Source: Herbiconiux ginsengi
GTDB taxonomy: Bacteria; Actinomycetota; Actinomycetes; Actinomycetales; Microbacteriaceae
Assembly (NCBI RefSeq): GCF_900107435.1
Contig: NZ_FNPZ01000002.1
Span: 434,001 to 498,000 of the forward strand
Direction of reading: 5' to 3'
DNA: 64,000 nt
The position numbers and the translations under genes are program-made. Positions 1 through 8,987 of the stretch are shown here, in pieces. Positions within the stretch are counted from its first letter, which is position 1. Every line of letters begins with the position of its first letter. Under the pieces are notes generated by a model. That model was not told where the DNA came from. It saw nothing but the letters and a program-made list of their open reading frames with translations, and did no database searches.

Positions 1-4
1 GTGC

Positions 5-619
5 TCAGCAGGAGTCGGCGAAGCTGCGCCGCGGATGCTCGGGGTCGGCCACGTCGATGATCGCGCTTGCTCCGAACCGCGGCCCGGCCTCGGCCTGGTA
101 GAGCTCGTCGGCGCCGATCACGGCGGGGTCGAGCCCGAACTGCCGGCCCTCGAGGTAGGCGGTGAAGTTGAACAGCCCGCGGAGCCCCGGCCGCTGCAGG
201 AAGGGACCGTCGAGCACGAGCACGGCGTCGGCGGGCGCGGTGATCCACTTCGACTCCCGTTCGACGTCGCGGGCGGCATCGAACGAGGCGGTCTGGAATC
301 CCGCGCTGCCGGCGAAGCGGAACGGCTCGATGAGCACCCGCTGCAGTGTCGAAAGGTCGTAGCGGTCGAAGTAGTAACCCTCGGGCGAGTCGGGCCCGCG
401 CAGTTCACGGGCGGCGCGGGGTCGCTGGAAGTCGTCGAGCGACGCACGCACCACGTTCACGTCGGCACGGCGGTAGGCGGCGGCCAATTCGTCGGCGAAG
501 GCACGAGTGCCCTCCACGCCGTCGACGGCCACGAGCACGCGGCCGAGCGCGTAGTTGTGCCGGATCTCCCCCATCAGGGCGTCGGCGAAGTCGCTCGCCG
601 GAGTAGCGGTCTGCACCAT
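5..619 (-). CDS. Uridine kinase-like P-loop protein with degenerate Walker A
   Basis: A 204-residue protein resembling actinobacterial uridine kinase / nucleoside kinase-like proteins. The diagnostic middle part (SLDDFQRPRAAR, then SPEGYYFDRYDLSTL at about residues 60-95) is well preserved, as is VLVLDGPFLQRPGLRG near residue 135. The P-loop at about residues 31-42 reads VDGVEGTRAFADEL, where relatives usually have a GxGKT element, so the phosphate-binding lysine appears to be missing. Phosphotransfer activity is therefore doubtful. The gene is complete, ending a few bases inside the window, and is divergent from mutY with only about 30 bases between the starts. Family assignment is from memory of conserved motifs; the substrate is unknown. 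Confidence 0.75.
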   Translation of the reverse strand: MVQTATPASDFADALMGEIRHNYALGRVLVAVDGVEGTRAFADELAAAYRRADVNVVRASLDDFQRPRAARELRGPDSPEGYYFDRYDLSTLQRVLIEPFRFAGSAGFQTASFDAARDVERESKWITAPADAVLVLDGPFLQRPGLRGLFNFTAYLEGRQFGLDPAVIGADELYQAEAGPRFGASAIIDVADPEHPRRSFADSC

Positions 620-650
620 GCTTCGAGTCTACGTTCCGTAGGGTGGATGG

Positions 651-1544
651 GTGCCTCTGCCGTCCATCGCTCGCTCAGACGAACTCGCCCCCCTCGTCGT
701 CGACTGGTTCGCGGTGCACGCCCGCGACCTGCCCTGGCGCCGCCCGGGCTTCCCGCCGTGGGGCACGCTGGTCAGCGAGTTCATGCTGCAGCAGACGCCG
801 GTCGTGCGCGTGATCCCCCGCCTCGACGAGTGGCTCACCCGCTGGCCGGAACCGGCCGATCTGGCCGCCGAGCCGGCAGGTGAAGCGGTGCGGGCCTGGC
901 AGTCGCTCGGTTACCCGCGCCGGGCGCTCAACCTGCATGCCTGCGCGGTGGTGATCACCGAGCGTTTCGGCGGCGCCGTTCCGAACGACGTCGACGCCCT
1001 GCTGTCCCTGCCCGGTGTCGGCGACTACACGGCGCGCGCGGTGGCAGTCTTCGCGTTCGGCTCCCGCCATCCGGTGGTCGACACGAACATCCGCCGCGTC
1101 ATCGCTCGCGCCGTCGATGGCCACCCGGATGCCTCGACCCCCAACGCCAAGCGTGACCTCCCGGCCATGACGGCCCTGCTCCCCGCCGACGACACCGCGG
1201 CCGCCCGCTTCAACGCCGGCATGATGGAACTGGGCGCCCTGATCTGCACGGCCCGCTCCCCCAAGTGCGAGGTCTGCCCCTTGGCGAACGTCTGCGCCTG
1301 GCGCGCCGCGGGCTACCCCGACGTGGAGATCACGCGCAAGCCGAAGCAGAAGAAGTACGAGGGTTCCGATCGCCAGGCCCGGGGCGCCATCATCCGCGTC
1401 CTCCGCGAATCCCCCGGGCCCGTTCCCGCCGCCCGCCTCGCCGAGGCAGTGACGGAGCCGGCTCAGTACTCACGAGCCCTCTCGGGTCTGCTCGCCGACG
1501 GCCTGCTGGTCGCGATCGACGACGACCTCTTCGCCCTGCCCTGA
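651..1544 (+). CDS. mutY: A/G-specific adenine glycosylase MutY
   Basis: Base-excision repair glycosylase that removes adenine mispaired with 8-oxoguanine. The 297-residue protein shows the family order. SEFMLQQTPV carries the catalytic glutamate near residue 43. The helix-hairpin-helix SLPGVGDYTARAV is followed by VVDTNIRRV, containing the catalytic aspartate. A C-terminal iron-sulfur cluster motif follows, with four cysteines in CTARSPKCEVCPLANVC (spacing C-x6-C-x2-C-x5-C). The start is a GTG, the first in frame after the divergent kinase-like gene. The C-terminal part is shorter than in E. coli MutY (about 350 residues), as is common in actinobacteria. It converges on rbfA across a long palindrome. 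Confidence 0.95.
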   Translation: MPLPSIARSDELAPLVVDWFAVHARDLPWRRPGFPPWGTLVSEFMLQQTPVVRVIPRLDEWLTRWPEPADLAAEPAGEAVRAWQSLGYPRRALNLHACAVVITERFGGAVPNDVDALLSLPGVGDYTARAVAVFAFGSRHPVVDTNIRRVIARAVDGHPDASTPNAKRDLPAMTALLPADDTAAARFNAGMMELGALICTARSPKCEVCPLANVCAWRAAGYPDVEITRKPKQKKYEGSDRQARGAIIRVLRESPGPVPAARLAEAVTEPAQYSRALSGLLADGLLVAIDDDLFALP

Positions 1545-1551
1545 CGGTTCC

Positions 1552-1614
1552 AAACCACAAACGTCGTGAGCTCCGACCTCCTATGAGGGGCGGAAGCCAC
1601 GACGTTTGCGGTTT
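1552..1614. terminator. Long imperfect palindrome between convergent mutY and rbfA
   Basis: The arms 1552-1568 and 1598-1614 are 17-base inverted repeats with a single A.C mismatch, and the 29-base interior can pair further (GCTCCG with CGGAAGC and CTCC with GGGG), so one hairpin of nearly 30 pairs can form on either strand. It fills the gap between two convergent genes, so a bidirectional terminator is the simplest reading. No strong U-tract follows. Confidence 0.6.
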
Positions 1615-1620
1615 CGAACG

Positions 1621-2058
1621 CTACTCGTCTTCGTCGATGACTCGCGGCTTGACGTACGGGTCTTCGTCGCCGGCGTACTGCGCCGTCTTCGCGAGACCCT
1701 CGACCTCGGCATCCCGCGCCCGCGCTTCGGCGAGCAGCCCCTCGAGCACCTGAGCGTTCTCGGGCAGCGCGTCGGCGATGAACTCGAGCGACGGCGTGAG
1801 CCGGGCGGTGATGTTCTTGCCGACTTCGCTCCGCAGCATCCCGGTTGCCGATTTGAGGGCGGCGGCCGAGTCGGCGCGCTCCTCATCGGTGCCGTAGACG
1901 GTGTAGAAGATGGAGGCGTGCTGCAGGTCGCCGGTCACCCGAACATCCGTGATGGTCACGAAGCCGAGGCGCGGATCCTTGATCCCCCGCTCCAGCCGCT
2001 TGGCCACGATCACTTTGATGCGGTCCGCCATCTTGGCGGCTCGAGCCGGATCAGCCAC
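1621..2058 (-). CDS. rbfA: 30S ribosome-binding factor RbfA
   Basis: Cold-shock and maturation factor that binds the 30S subunit during 16S rRNA processing. The 145-residue protein has the family signature: an N-terminal helix MADRIKVIVAKRLERG, then the KH-like core DPRLGFVTITDVRVTGDL with HASIFYTVYG. The acidic C-terminus ends in IDEDE. A GTG start at 2058 is preceded by AGGCAGGA. It lies downstream of infB on the same strand, in the classic nusA-infB-rbfA order, but a perfect hairpin separates it from infB. truB, often the next gene, is not present here. Confidence 0.95.
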   Translation of the reverse strand: MADPARAAKMADRIKVIVAKRLERGIKDPRLGFVTITDVRVTGDLQHASIFYTVYGTDEERADSAAALKSATGMLRSEVGKNITARLTPSLEFIADALPENAQVLEGLLAEARARDAEVEGLAKTAQYAGDEDPYVKPRVIDEDE

Positions 2059-2090
2059 GATCGTCCTGCCTTTCTGTCGATATCGAAGAA

Positions 2091-2120
2091 GGAGTGGTGA
2101 GACATCCGCCTCACCACTCC
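2091..2120 (-). terminator. Hairpin terminator between infB and rbfA
   Basis: Perfect 11-pair stem (2091-2101 with 2110-2120) with an 8-base loop, just after the infB stop codon. Read on the minus strand the stem is followed by a T-rich stretch, TTCTTCGAT. It would reduce read-through from the nusA-infB operon into rbfA. Confidence 0.6.
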
Positions 2121-2134
2121 TCCGTCAGCTCACG

Positions 2135-4978
2135 CTAGGCGCGCGGCTTCTCCTTCAGTTCGATCGTCTCGATCTCGTCGCCGATCTGGATGTCGTTGAA
2201 CTTGCCGAGGCCGATACCGGCTTCGAAGTCCGTGCGCACCTCGGTGACGTCGTCCTTGAATCGACGCAGCGACTCGATGGCGAGGTTGTCGCCCACGACG
2301 ACGCCCTCGCGGATGACCCGCGCCTTGGCGTTGCGCGTGATCGTTCCCGACCGCACGATGACACCCGCGATGTTCCCGAACTTGGAGGAACGGAAGATCT
2401 CGCGGATCTCGGCGACGCCCGACTGCACCTCTTCGAACTCGGGCTTGAGCATGCCCTTGAGCGAGTTCTCGATGTCGTCGAGAGCGTTGTAGATGACCGA
2501 GTAGAAGCGGATGTCCACGCCTTCTCGGGCAGCACGCTCGCGCGCCTTGGTGTCGGGCCGCACGTTGAACCCGATGATGATCGCGTTGTCCACGGTCGCC
2601 AGGTTGACGTCGGACTCGGTGACCGCACCCACACCGCGGTGGATGATGCGGAGCTGAACCGAGTCGTCGACCTCGATCTTGAGCAGCGATTCCTCGAGGG
2701 CCTCGACGGCACCCGAGACATCACCCTTGATGATGAGGTTGAGGGCTTCGACCTTGCCTTCTTCGAGGGCACGGGTGAAGTCTTCGAGCGAGATGCGCTT
2801 GCGGGCCTTGGCCAGCGACGCGTTGCGCTCGGCGGCTTCACGCTTCTCAGCGATCTGACGCGCGGTGCGATCCTCCTCGGTGACGAGGAAGGTGTCGCCG
2901 GCGCGGGGCACGGTCGACAGACCCTGCACCTGTACCGGACGCGACGGGGTCGCCTCGGTGACGGTGTCGCCGTTCTCGTCGACCATGGCACGAACGCGCC
3001 CGTAGGCGGTTCCGGCCACGATCGCGTCTCCGACGCGCAGCGTTCCCGACTGGATGAGCACGGTTGCGACCGCACCACGACCCTTGTCGAGCTTGGCTTC
3101 GATCGCCACCCCGCGGGCATCCTTGTTCGGGTTGGCCCGCAGGTCGAGACCGGCGTCGGCGGTGAGGAGCACGGCGTCGAGGAGATCCTGGATGCCGATG
3201 TCGTTGCGCGCCGACACGTCGACGAACATGACGTCTCCACCGTATTCTTCGGCCACGAGGCCGAACTCGGTGAGCTGCTGACGCACCTTCGCCGGGTTGG
3301 CGTCGGGCTTGTCGATCTTGTTGACCGCCACCACGATCGGCACGTTGGCCGCCTGGGCGTGGTTCAGAGCCTCGATCGTCTGCGGCATGATGCCGTCGTC
3401 GGCCGCCACCACGAGAATCGCGATGTCGGTGACCTGCGCACCACGAGCACGCATGGCGGTGAACGCCTCGTGACCCGGGGTGTCGATGAAGGTGATCGGG
3501 CGCTCGATGCCCTCGTGCTCCGTGACGACCTGGTAGGCACCGATGTGCTGGGTGATGCCACCCGCCTCACCGGCCACCACGTTCGCGTTACGGATCGCGT
3601 CGAGCAGTCGCGTCTTACCGTGGTCGACGTGACCCATGACGGTGACGACCGGGGGACGGATCTCCAGGTCTTCGTCGGTCTCGTCTTCCAGCTCCTGGTC
3701 GAGATCGATGTCGAAGCCTTCGAGCAGCTCGCGGTCTTCCTCTTCGGGAGAGACGACCATGATCTTGTAGCCGAGCTCTTCGCCGAGCACCTGGAAGGTG
3801 GCCTCGTCGAGCGACTCCGTCGCCGTCGCCATCTCACCGAGGTGGAACAGCACGGTCACCAGGTTGCCGGGGCTCGCGTCGATCTTGTCGGCGAAGTCGG
3901 TGATGGAGGCGCCACGACGCAGCCGCACGACGGTGTTGCCGTCGCCGCGGGGTACGCTCACGCCACCCAGCGACGGGGCCTCGCGCAGTTCGAATTCTGC
4001 TCTCTTCGTGCGCTTCGACTTGCGCGCCTTGCTCTTGCCGCCACCGCGACCGAACGCACCGGCGGTTCCACCACCGGGGCCACGGCCACGACCACCCGCA
4101 CCGGGACGAGGTGCGAAGCCACCACCGGGCGCGCCGCCCGGACGGTAACCGGGTGTGCCGGGGGCGGGACGAGCGCCGCCACCCTGAGCCGCGCCGGGGC
4201 GGAAGCCACCGGCTCCGGCTCCGCCGGGACGGAAGCCGCCCGGGCCGCCGGGACGCGGGGCACCAGGGCGGGGAGCACCCGGACGCGGAGCGCCGGGACG
4301 GGGAGCACCGGGACGCGGGATGGCGGAGTTGCCGCCCGTGCCTCCGCTGGCGCCGCCGCGCTGCATGCCCTGCTGGCTGGCGAAGGGGTTGTTGCCCGGG
4401 CGTGGTGCGCCGGGGCGCTGCATGCCCTGCTGGCTCGAGAAGGGGTTGTTGCCGGGGCGCGGGATGCCCGGACGCGGTGCACCCGGACGGGGCGCGGCCG
4501 AATCGGACGAGCCGGAAGCGGCAGCCGGAGCTGCAGCTGGGGTCGCCGGAGCGGCCGGAGCCTCCGCCGGAGCGTCGGCCTTGGCAGCGGCGGGTGCCGC
4601 TGCGGGTGCCGCAGCCTCGGGTGCCTTCGGCGCGGTGGGTGCAGCAGGTGCAACCGGTGCACTGGCGGCAGGTGCCGCGACAGCGGGTGCCGGAGCCGAC
4701 GATGCGGGCGCCGGTGCCGGTGCACCCGGGCGAGCGCCCGGACGCGGGCCCGACGAGGTCGAGCGTGGCGCCGCAGCCGCGGGTGCCGCGGCGGGCGCGC
4801 CGGAGCCGACCGCACCATCGGCGATCAGTCGTTCCTTCAAGCGTCGGGCCACGGGGGGCTCGATGCTCGACGACGGGCCCTTGACGAACTGGCCCATCTC
4901 TTTGAGGGTTGCAAGGGCGACCTTGCTGTCGACGCCGAGCTCGGCGGCGACTTCATGTACACGTGGTTTTGCAGCCAC
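2135..4978 (-). CDS. infB: Translation initiation factor IF-2
   Basis: GTPase that places fMet-tRNA on the 30S subunit and promotes subunit joining. 947 residues. An N-terminal IF2N-like segment ([23 protein letters not shown]) is followed by about 300 residues of Ala/Pro-rich and then Gly/Arg/Pro-rich low-complexity sequence with tandem PGAPR units and a duplicated [14 protein letters not shown] block. The GTPase domain comes next ([31 protein letters not shown]), then domains II, III and the fMet-tRNA-binding C-domain ending IELKEKPRA. The GTG start at 4978 is preceded by AGGAG. The gene follows ylxR, as in most bacteria. The long disordered N-terminus is typical of high-GC actinobacteria. 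Confidence 0.97.
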   Translation of the reverse strand: MAAKPRVHEVAAELGVDSKVALATLKEMGQFVKGPSSSIEPPVARRLKERLIADGAVGSGAPAAAPAAAAPRSTSSGPRPGARPGAPAPAPASSAPAPAVAAPAASAPVAPAAPTAPKAPEAAAPAAAPAAAKADAPAEAPAAPATPAAAPAAASGSSDSAAPRPGAPRPGIPRPGNNPFSSQQGMQRPGAPRPGNNPFASQQGMQRGGASGGTGGNSAIPRPGAPRPGAPRPGAPRPGAPRPGGPGGFRPGGAGAGGFRPGAAQGGGARPAPGTPGYRPGGAPGGGFAPRPGAGGRGRGPGGGTAGAFGRGGGKSKARKSKRTKRAEFELREAPSLGGVSVPRGDGNTVVRLRRGASITDFADKIDASPGNLVTVLFHLGEMATATESLDEATFQVLGEELGYKIMVVSPEEEDRELLEGFDIDLDQELEDETDEDLEIRPPVVTVMGHVDHGKTRLLDAIRNANVVAGEAGGITQHIGAYQVVTEHEGIERPITFIDTPGHEAFTAMRARGAQVTDIAILVVAADDGIMPQTIEALNHAQAANVPIVVAVNKIDKPDANPAKVRQQLTEFGLVAEEYGGDVMFVDVSARNDIGIQDLLDAVLLTADAGLDLRANPNKDARGVAIEAKLDKGRGAVATVLIQSGTLRVGDAIVAGTAYGRVRAMVDENGDTVTEATPSRPVQVQGLSTVPRAGDTFLVTEEDRTARQIAEKREAAERNASLAKARKRISLEDFTRALEEGKVEALNLIIKGDVSGAVEALEESLLKIEVDDSVQLRIIHRGVGAVTESDVNLATVDNAIIIGFNVRPDTKARERAAREGVDIRFYSVIYNALDDIENSLKGMLKPEFEEVQSGVAEIREIFRSSKFGNIAGVIVRSGTITRNAKARVIREGVVVGDNLAIESLRRFKDDVTEVRTDFEAGIGLGKFNDIQIGDEIETIELKEKPRA

Positions 4979-5063
4979 AATTCTCCTGTCTGAGGTCTAC
5001 CCCAGACAGGGCAGACCGCTAAAAACGGACGGGTCTCATTTCGAGCCGCTCATCAGTTGTCAC

Positions 5064-5351
5064 TCATGGGTTCACGGTGCCGTTCAGCCTGTTCTCTAAT
5101 GTTGTCGTGTCGAGCACACCCTCAACGCGGAGCGCACGCCCGAAAGCACGACGCGTGACCGCGGTGTGAAAGCACTCGCGTGAGGGATGCAACCATGCGC
5201 CTCGCCCGGGAAGAGTGGCCGACTCGTCGACGACCAGAGCACGTCCCTCAGGAACACCGTCCTCAGGAATAACTTCCTTGGCAACGACCCTCAGAAGAGA
5301 GGACCGCGTGGCGCGCGCACGACATCCGACGCACGTTCTAACGGGTTCCAT
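5064..5351 (-). CDS. YlxR family RNA-binding protein (DUF448)
   Basis: Small basic protein of about 95 residues encoded between nusA and infB, its conserved location. EPVRTCVGCRARATRSSLLRVV is the N-terminal YlxR signature. The middle GRGAWLHPSRECF and the end RRAFGRALR also match the family, which is associated with RNA/nucleoid binding and nusA-infB operon regulation. The ATG at 5351 was chosen because GGAG lies 5 bases upstream; an in-frame GTG at 5390 would add 13 residues. Confidence 0.88.
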   Translation of the reverse strand: MEPVRTCVGCRARATRSSLLRVVAKEVIPEDGVPEGRALVVDESATLPGRGAWLHPSRECFHTAVTRRAFGRALRVEGVLDTTTLENRLNGTVNP

Positions 5352-5403
5352 GTTACTCCATATTCCCTGAGCGCCCGTCTCACGGCGCACCGGGGCGGGG
5401 GTG

Positions 5404-6402
5404 TCAGTCGCCGTCGAGGATCGAATCCGGCTGGATGTCGATCTTCGCGCCCGTCAGTTTGGCGGCCAGGCGGGCGTTCTGCCCCTCCTTGCCGATGGCC
5501 AGCGAGAGCTGGTAGTCGGGCACCAGCGCGCGAACCGCCTTCAGCGATTCATCGATCACGAAGGCGCTGGACACCTTCGCGGGCGAGAGCGCGTTGGCCA
5601 CGAAGGTCGGCAGGTCGTCGGAGTAGTCGACGATGTCGATCTTCTCGTTGCCGAGCTCTGCGGTGACCGCGCGCACGCGCTGCCCGAGCTCGCCGATGCA
5701 GGCGCCCTTGGCGTTCACGCCGGGCTCGGTGGCCCGCACGGCGATCTTCGTGCGGTGGCCGGCTTCGCGGGCCAGAGAGACGATCTCCACCACACCCGAC
5801 GCGATCTCCGGAACCTCGAGGGCGAAGAGCTTGCGCACGAGCGAGGGGTGGGTGCGCGACACGGTGATCGACGGGCCCTTCGGCCCCTTGGCCACGCTCG
5901 TCACGTAGACCCGGATGCGCGAGCCGTGCGCGTAGTTCTCGCCCGGCACCTGCTCTTCAGGAGGCAGGATGGCCTCGATCGTGCCGAGGTCGACGTGCAC
6001 CATCCGGGGGTTCGGACCCTGCTGGATGACACCGGCGATGATGTCGCCCTCGCGCCCCTTGAATTCGCCGAGCACATGGTCGTCGGCGATGTCGCGCAGA
6101 CGCTGGTTGATGACCTGCTTCGCCGCGAACGCCGCGATGCGACCGAAGTCGCTCGGGTTCTCCTCGGCTTCGCCGATCAGCACGCCGTCTTCGTCGTATT
6201 CCGGCACGAAGATGCCGATGTGTCCCGTCTTGCGATCGAGGTGCACGCGGGCAGCAGGGGTGCCGTCTTCGGTCGTCGCCGGTCGATCGGTGTGCTTGAG
6301 GAATGCCGTCAGGATGGCCTGCTCGATGATTCCCACGAGTTCCTCAAAGGGAATCTCTCGCTCGCGTTCCAAGAGACGTAAGACGCTGAGGTCGATGTCC
6401 AT
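5404..6402 (-). CDS. nusA: Transcription termination/antitermination factor NusA
   Basis: RNA polymerase-associated factor controlling pausing, termination and antitermination. The 332-residue protein has the N-terminal polymerase-binding domain (IDLSVLRLLEREREIP, then LVGIIEQAILTAF), an S1 domain around residues 110-180 and two KH domains (GACIGELGQRVRAVTAELG and IGKEGQNARLAAKLTGAKI). It ends soon after the second KH domain, lacking the acidic repeats of proteobacterial NusA, as is normal in actinobacteria. The usual upstream gene rimP is absent: proS ends only 59 bases upstream. Confidence 0.96.
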   Translation of the reverse strand: MDIDLSVLRLLEREREIPFEELVGIIEQAILTAFLKHTDRPATTEDGTPAARVHLDRKTGHIGIFVPEYDEDGVLIGEAEENPSDFGRIAAFAAKQVINQRLRDIADDHVLGEFKGREGDIIAGVIQQGPNPRMVHVDLGTIEAILPPEEQVPGENYAHGSRIRVYVTSVAKGPKGPSITVSRTHPSLVRKLFALEVPEIASGVVEIVSLAREAGHRTKIAVRATEPGVNAKGACIGELGQRVRAVTAELGNEKIDIVDYSDDLPTFVANALSPAKVSSAFVIDESLKAVRALVPDYQLSLAIGKEGQNARLAAKLTGAKIDIQPDSILDGD

Positions 6403-6461
6403 TTCCGGCCTCCTCTGTTCAGATCTCAGGTGCCGAAAACTCCGGCAGTCAAACGCTCAGA

Positions 6462-8225
6462 CTACCCGAAGCTCGCGGCGACGGCATCCAGAGCGACCTG
6501 CGTTCGCTCTCCGCTTGCGCGATCCCACAGTTCCACGACCCCGTCGACCACCCCACGGCCGACGATCACGATCTTCGGAACGCCGATCAGTTCGGCGTCG
6601 CCGAACTTCACTCCGGGCGACACCTTGGGCCGGTCGTCGAACAGCACGTCGAGGCCCTGCGCCTCGAGATCGGCCACCACACGTTCGGCCGCGGCATAGA
6701 TGTCGGGGTCTTTGCCCGTGGCGATCACGTGCACGTCGAAGGGCGCGACGGCCGGGGGCCAGATCAGCCCCTTGTCGTCATTGTTGAGCTCGGCGATGAT
6801 GGCGAGGATGCGCGTGACCCCGATGCCGTACGACCCCATGGTCACCGTGACCAGCTTGCCGTTCTCGTCGAGCACCTTGAGGCCGAGCGCCTCGGCGTAC
6901 TTGCGGCCGAGCTGGAAGACGTGGCCGATCTCCATGCCGCGAGCGAGCTCGACCGGCCCGGATCCGTCCGGTGCCGGGTCGCCCGCGAGAACCTCGGCGG
7001 CCTCGACCGTGCCGTCGGCCTGGAAGTCGCGGCCGGCGACCAGGCCGAACACGTGTTTGCCGTGCACGTTGGAGCCGGTGATCCAGCCGCTGCCGTCGGA
7101 GACTCGAGGGTCGACGAGGTAGCGGATGCCGGTGCTCGACTTCTCGCCGAGCACCGCGCCCTCGGGTGACCACGGGCCGATGTACCCCTTCACCAGACCG
7201 GGGTTCTTCGCGAAGTCGGCGTCCGTCGCCGGTTCGATCTCGGCCGGTGCGAAAGCGACCTCGGCGCGCTTCATGTCGACCTCACGGTCGCCGGGCAGGC
7301 CCACCGCCACGAGCTCGCGCGTGCCGTCGAGGTGGGTGAGTGCGAGCACCACGTTCTTGAGCGTGTCGGCGGCCGTCCAGAGCCTTCCGTCGGGTCGCGG
7401 ATGCGCGGCGTTGGCCCGGTCGACGAGCGTCTGGATCGTCGGGGTGTCGGGGGTGTCCAGCACCTCGGCGGGCGTCAGGTTCTCGTAGGAGCGGGGCGCG
7501 GGCGCGATCGTGGTGAAGGCCTCGACATTCGCGGCGTAGCCACCGGCCGAACGCACGAAGGTGTCTTCGCCGACCGGTGTGGGGTGCAGGAACTCCTCGC
7601 TCTTCGAGCCGCCCATGGCGCCGGCGTCGGCCTTCACGATGACGTACTCGAGGCCCAGGCGCTGGAAGATGCGCTCGTAGGCGTCGCGCTGCGCCTGGTA
7701 GGACGCGTCGAGTCCGGCATCCGTGGCGTCGAAGGAATAGGCGTCTTTCATCGTGAACTCGCGGCCACGCAGCAGTCCCGCACGGGGCCGCGCCTCGTCG
7801 CGGTACTTGTCCTGGATCTGGTAGATCGTGAGCGGCAGGTCTTTGTAGCTCGAGTAGAGGTCTTTCACGAGCAGTGTGAAGACTTCCTCATGCGTGGGGG
7901 CGAGCACGAGGCCCGCGTCTTTGCGGTCGGAGAGCCGGAACATCCCGGGACCGTATTCTTCATAGCGCCCGGTCACCTCGTAGGGCTCCTTGGGCAGCAG
8001 CGCCGGGAAATGCACCTCGAAGGCGCCGGCCGCCGCCATCTCCTCCCGCACGATCGCCTCGATCTTCGCCTTCACCCGGAGGCCCAACGGCAGCCAGGCG
8101 AAGATGCCCGGTGCCTGGCGGCGGATGTAGCCCGCGCGCACCAGGAGGATGTGGCTGGTCACCTCCGCGTCGGAGGGCACGTCTCGGAGGGTTCGGAGGA
8201 AGTAGTTCGACAGGCGAGTAGGCAC
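6462..8225 (-). CDS. proS: Proline--tRNA ligase ProS
   Basis: Charges tRNA-Pro. The 587-residue class II synthetase begins [20 protein letters not shown], a standard ProS N-terminus, so the GTG at 8225 was taken as start; a longer frame to 8363 would run into the divergent ogt gene. Motif 1 and 2 regions ([18 protein letters not shown], then [17 protein letters not shown]) are visible. The editing insertion lies in the middle (residues about 220-400), so this is the bacterial-type enzyme. The anticodon-binding domain is at the end ([17 protein letters not shown] onward). It is upstream of nusA on the same strand. Confidence 0.96.
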   Translation of the reverse strand: MPTRLSNYFLRTLRDVPSDAEVTSHILLVRAGYIRRQAPGIFAWLPLGLRVKAKIEAIVREEMAAAGAFEVHFPALLPKEPYEVTGRYEEYGPGMFRLSDRKDAGLVLAPTHEEVFTLLVKDLYSSYKDLPLTIYQIQDKYRDEARPRAGLLRGREFTMKDAYSFDATDAGLDASYQAQRDAYERIFQRLGLEYVIVKADAGAMGGSKSEEFLHPTPVGEDTFVRSAGGYAANVEAFTTIAPAPRSYENLTPAEVLDTPDTPTIQTLVDRANAAHPRPDGRLWTAADTLKNVVLALTHLDGTRELVAVGLPGDREVDMKRAEVAFAPAEIEPATDADFAKNPGLVKGYIGPWSPEGAVLGEKSSTGIRYLVDPRVSDGSGWITGSNVHGKHVFGLVAGRDFQADGTVEAAEVLAGDPAPDGSGPVELARGMEIGHVFQLGRKYAEALGLKVLDENGKLVTVTMGSYGIGVTRILAIIAELNNDDKGLIWPPAVAPFDVHVIATGKDPDIYAAAERVVADLEAQGLDVLFDDRPKVSPGVKFGDAELIGVPKIVIVGRGVVDGVVELWDRASGERTQVALDAVAASFG

Positions 8226-8349
8226 GAGAACGAGTTTAGCCAGCCCGCTCGACCTGTCTTCTCCTCCCGGTTCTCGGGCGTGCCCGGAATCGTCCACAGA
8301 TTCACTGGCGGTCTCGGCGTCGTGTCGGCCTTCCCCTACCGTCGGGGCC

Positions 8350-8862
8350 ATGGACACTCTCACTCAACTCCGCTCGGCGTCGCCGTACCTGCAACGCTGC
8401 GACACCCCGATCGGGCGCATCGAGGTCGCCAGCGACGGCGACGCGATCACCGCGGTGGCGATCGAGCACAACGGGTCTCTGCCGCACGACGGATTGGCCT
8501 ATGACTCCAACGCCGTCGCCGACGAGGCGATCGCGCAGTTGCTCGACTACTTCGAGGGGTACCGGCGCGGGTTCTCGGTGCCCGTCGCCCATCGCGGCAC
8601 GCCGTTCCAGCTGGCGGTGTGGCAGCAGCTCGCGCGCTTGCGCTGGGGGCAGGTCACCACCTACGGCGCGATCGCAGCGGCCGTCGGCAAGACCGGATCG
8701 GGGCGTGCCGTCGGAGGCGCGATCGCCTCGAACCCCACTCCGCTGCTCGTCGGCTGTCACCGCGTGCTCTCGGCCACCGGTCGCATCACCGGATACAGCT
8801 GGGGCGAAGGGGTGAAGACGAAGGCCTGGCTGCTCGATCACGAGAGCATCGGCCATGCCTGA
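8350..8862 (+). CDS. ogt: Methylated-DNA--[protein]-cysteine S-methyltransferase
   Basis: Suicide repair protein removing the methyl group from O6-methylguanine. 170 residues with the C-terminal catalytic domain: [23 protein letters not shown], then the [14 protein letters not shown] and the active-site loop [18 protein letters not shown]. The usual loop is PCHRV; here the residue before the catalytic cysteine is glycine. The rest of the active site looks intact, and the protein ends with the normal KxxLLxxE segment. It is divergent from proS and convergent with yaaA. Confidence 0.92.
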   Translation: MDTLTQLRSASPYLQRCDTPIGRIEVASDGDAITAVAIEHNGSLPHDGLAYDSNAVADEAIAQLLDYFEGYRRGFSVPVAHRGTPFQLAVWQQLARLRWGQVTTYGAIAAAVGKTGSGRAVGGAIASNPTPLLVGCHRVLSATGRITGYSWGEGVKTKAWLLDHESIGHA

Positions 8863-8910
8863 GCAGGCCGGCCTCACAGACACTCGGGAGGATTCCGCAT
8901 CCCGAAACCC

Positions 8911-8961
8911 GCTCGGGAGGACCCGAACTCCTCCCGAACGACCGAACTCCTCCCGAACGAC
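8911..8961. repeat. Hairpin and two tandem 19-base repeats between ogt and yaaA
   Basis: Two exact tandem copies of a 19-base unit (8924-8942 and 8943-8961), each containing CTCCTCCCG. The first copy pairs with CGGGAGGA just upstream to make an 8-pair stem. The element sits between convergent genes and is probably a bidirectional terminator, but the tandem duplication is unusual for one. Confidence 0.6.
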
Positions 8962-8987
8962 CGCACAGCCGCCGGGGAGAACGGAGG

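Noticed and set aside
1910-4993. 1027-codon open frame antisense to infB
   Set aside because: Fully covered by infB, whose product has all IF2 domains. The antisense frame is rich in His/Asp/Val/Gly as expected from complementing high-GC codons and matches nothing.
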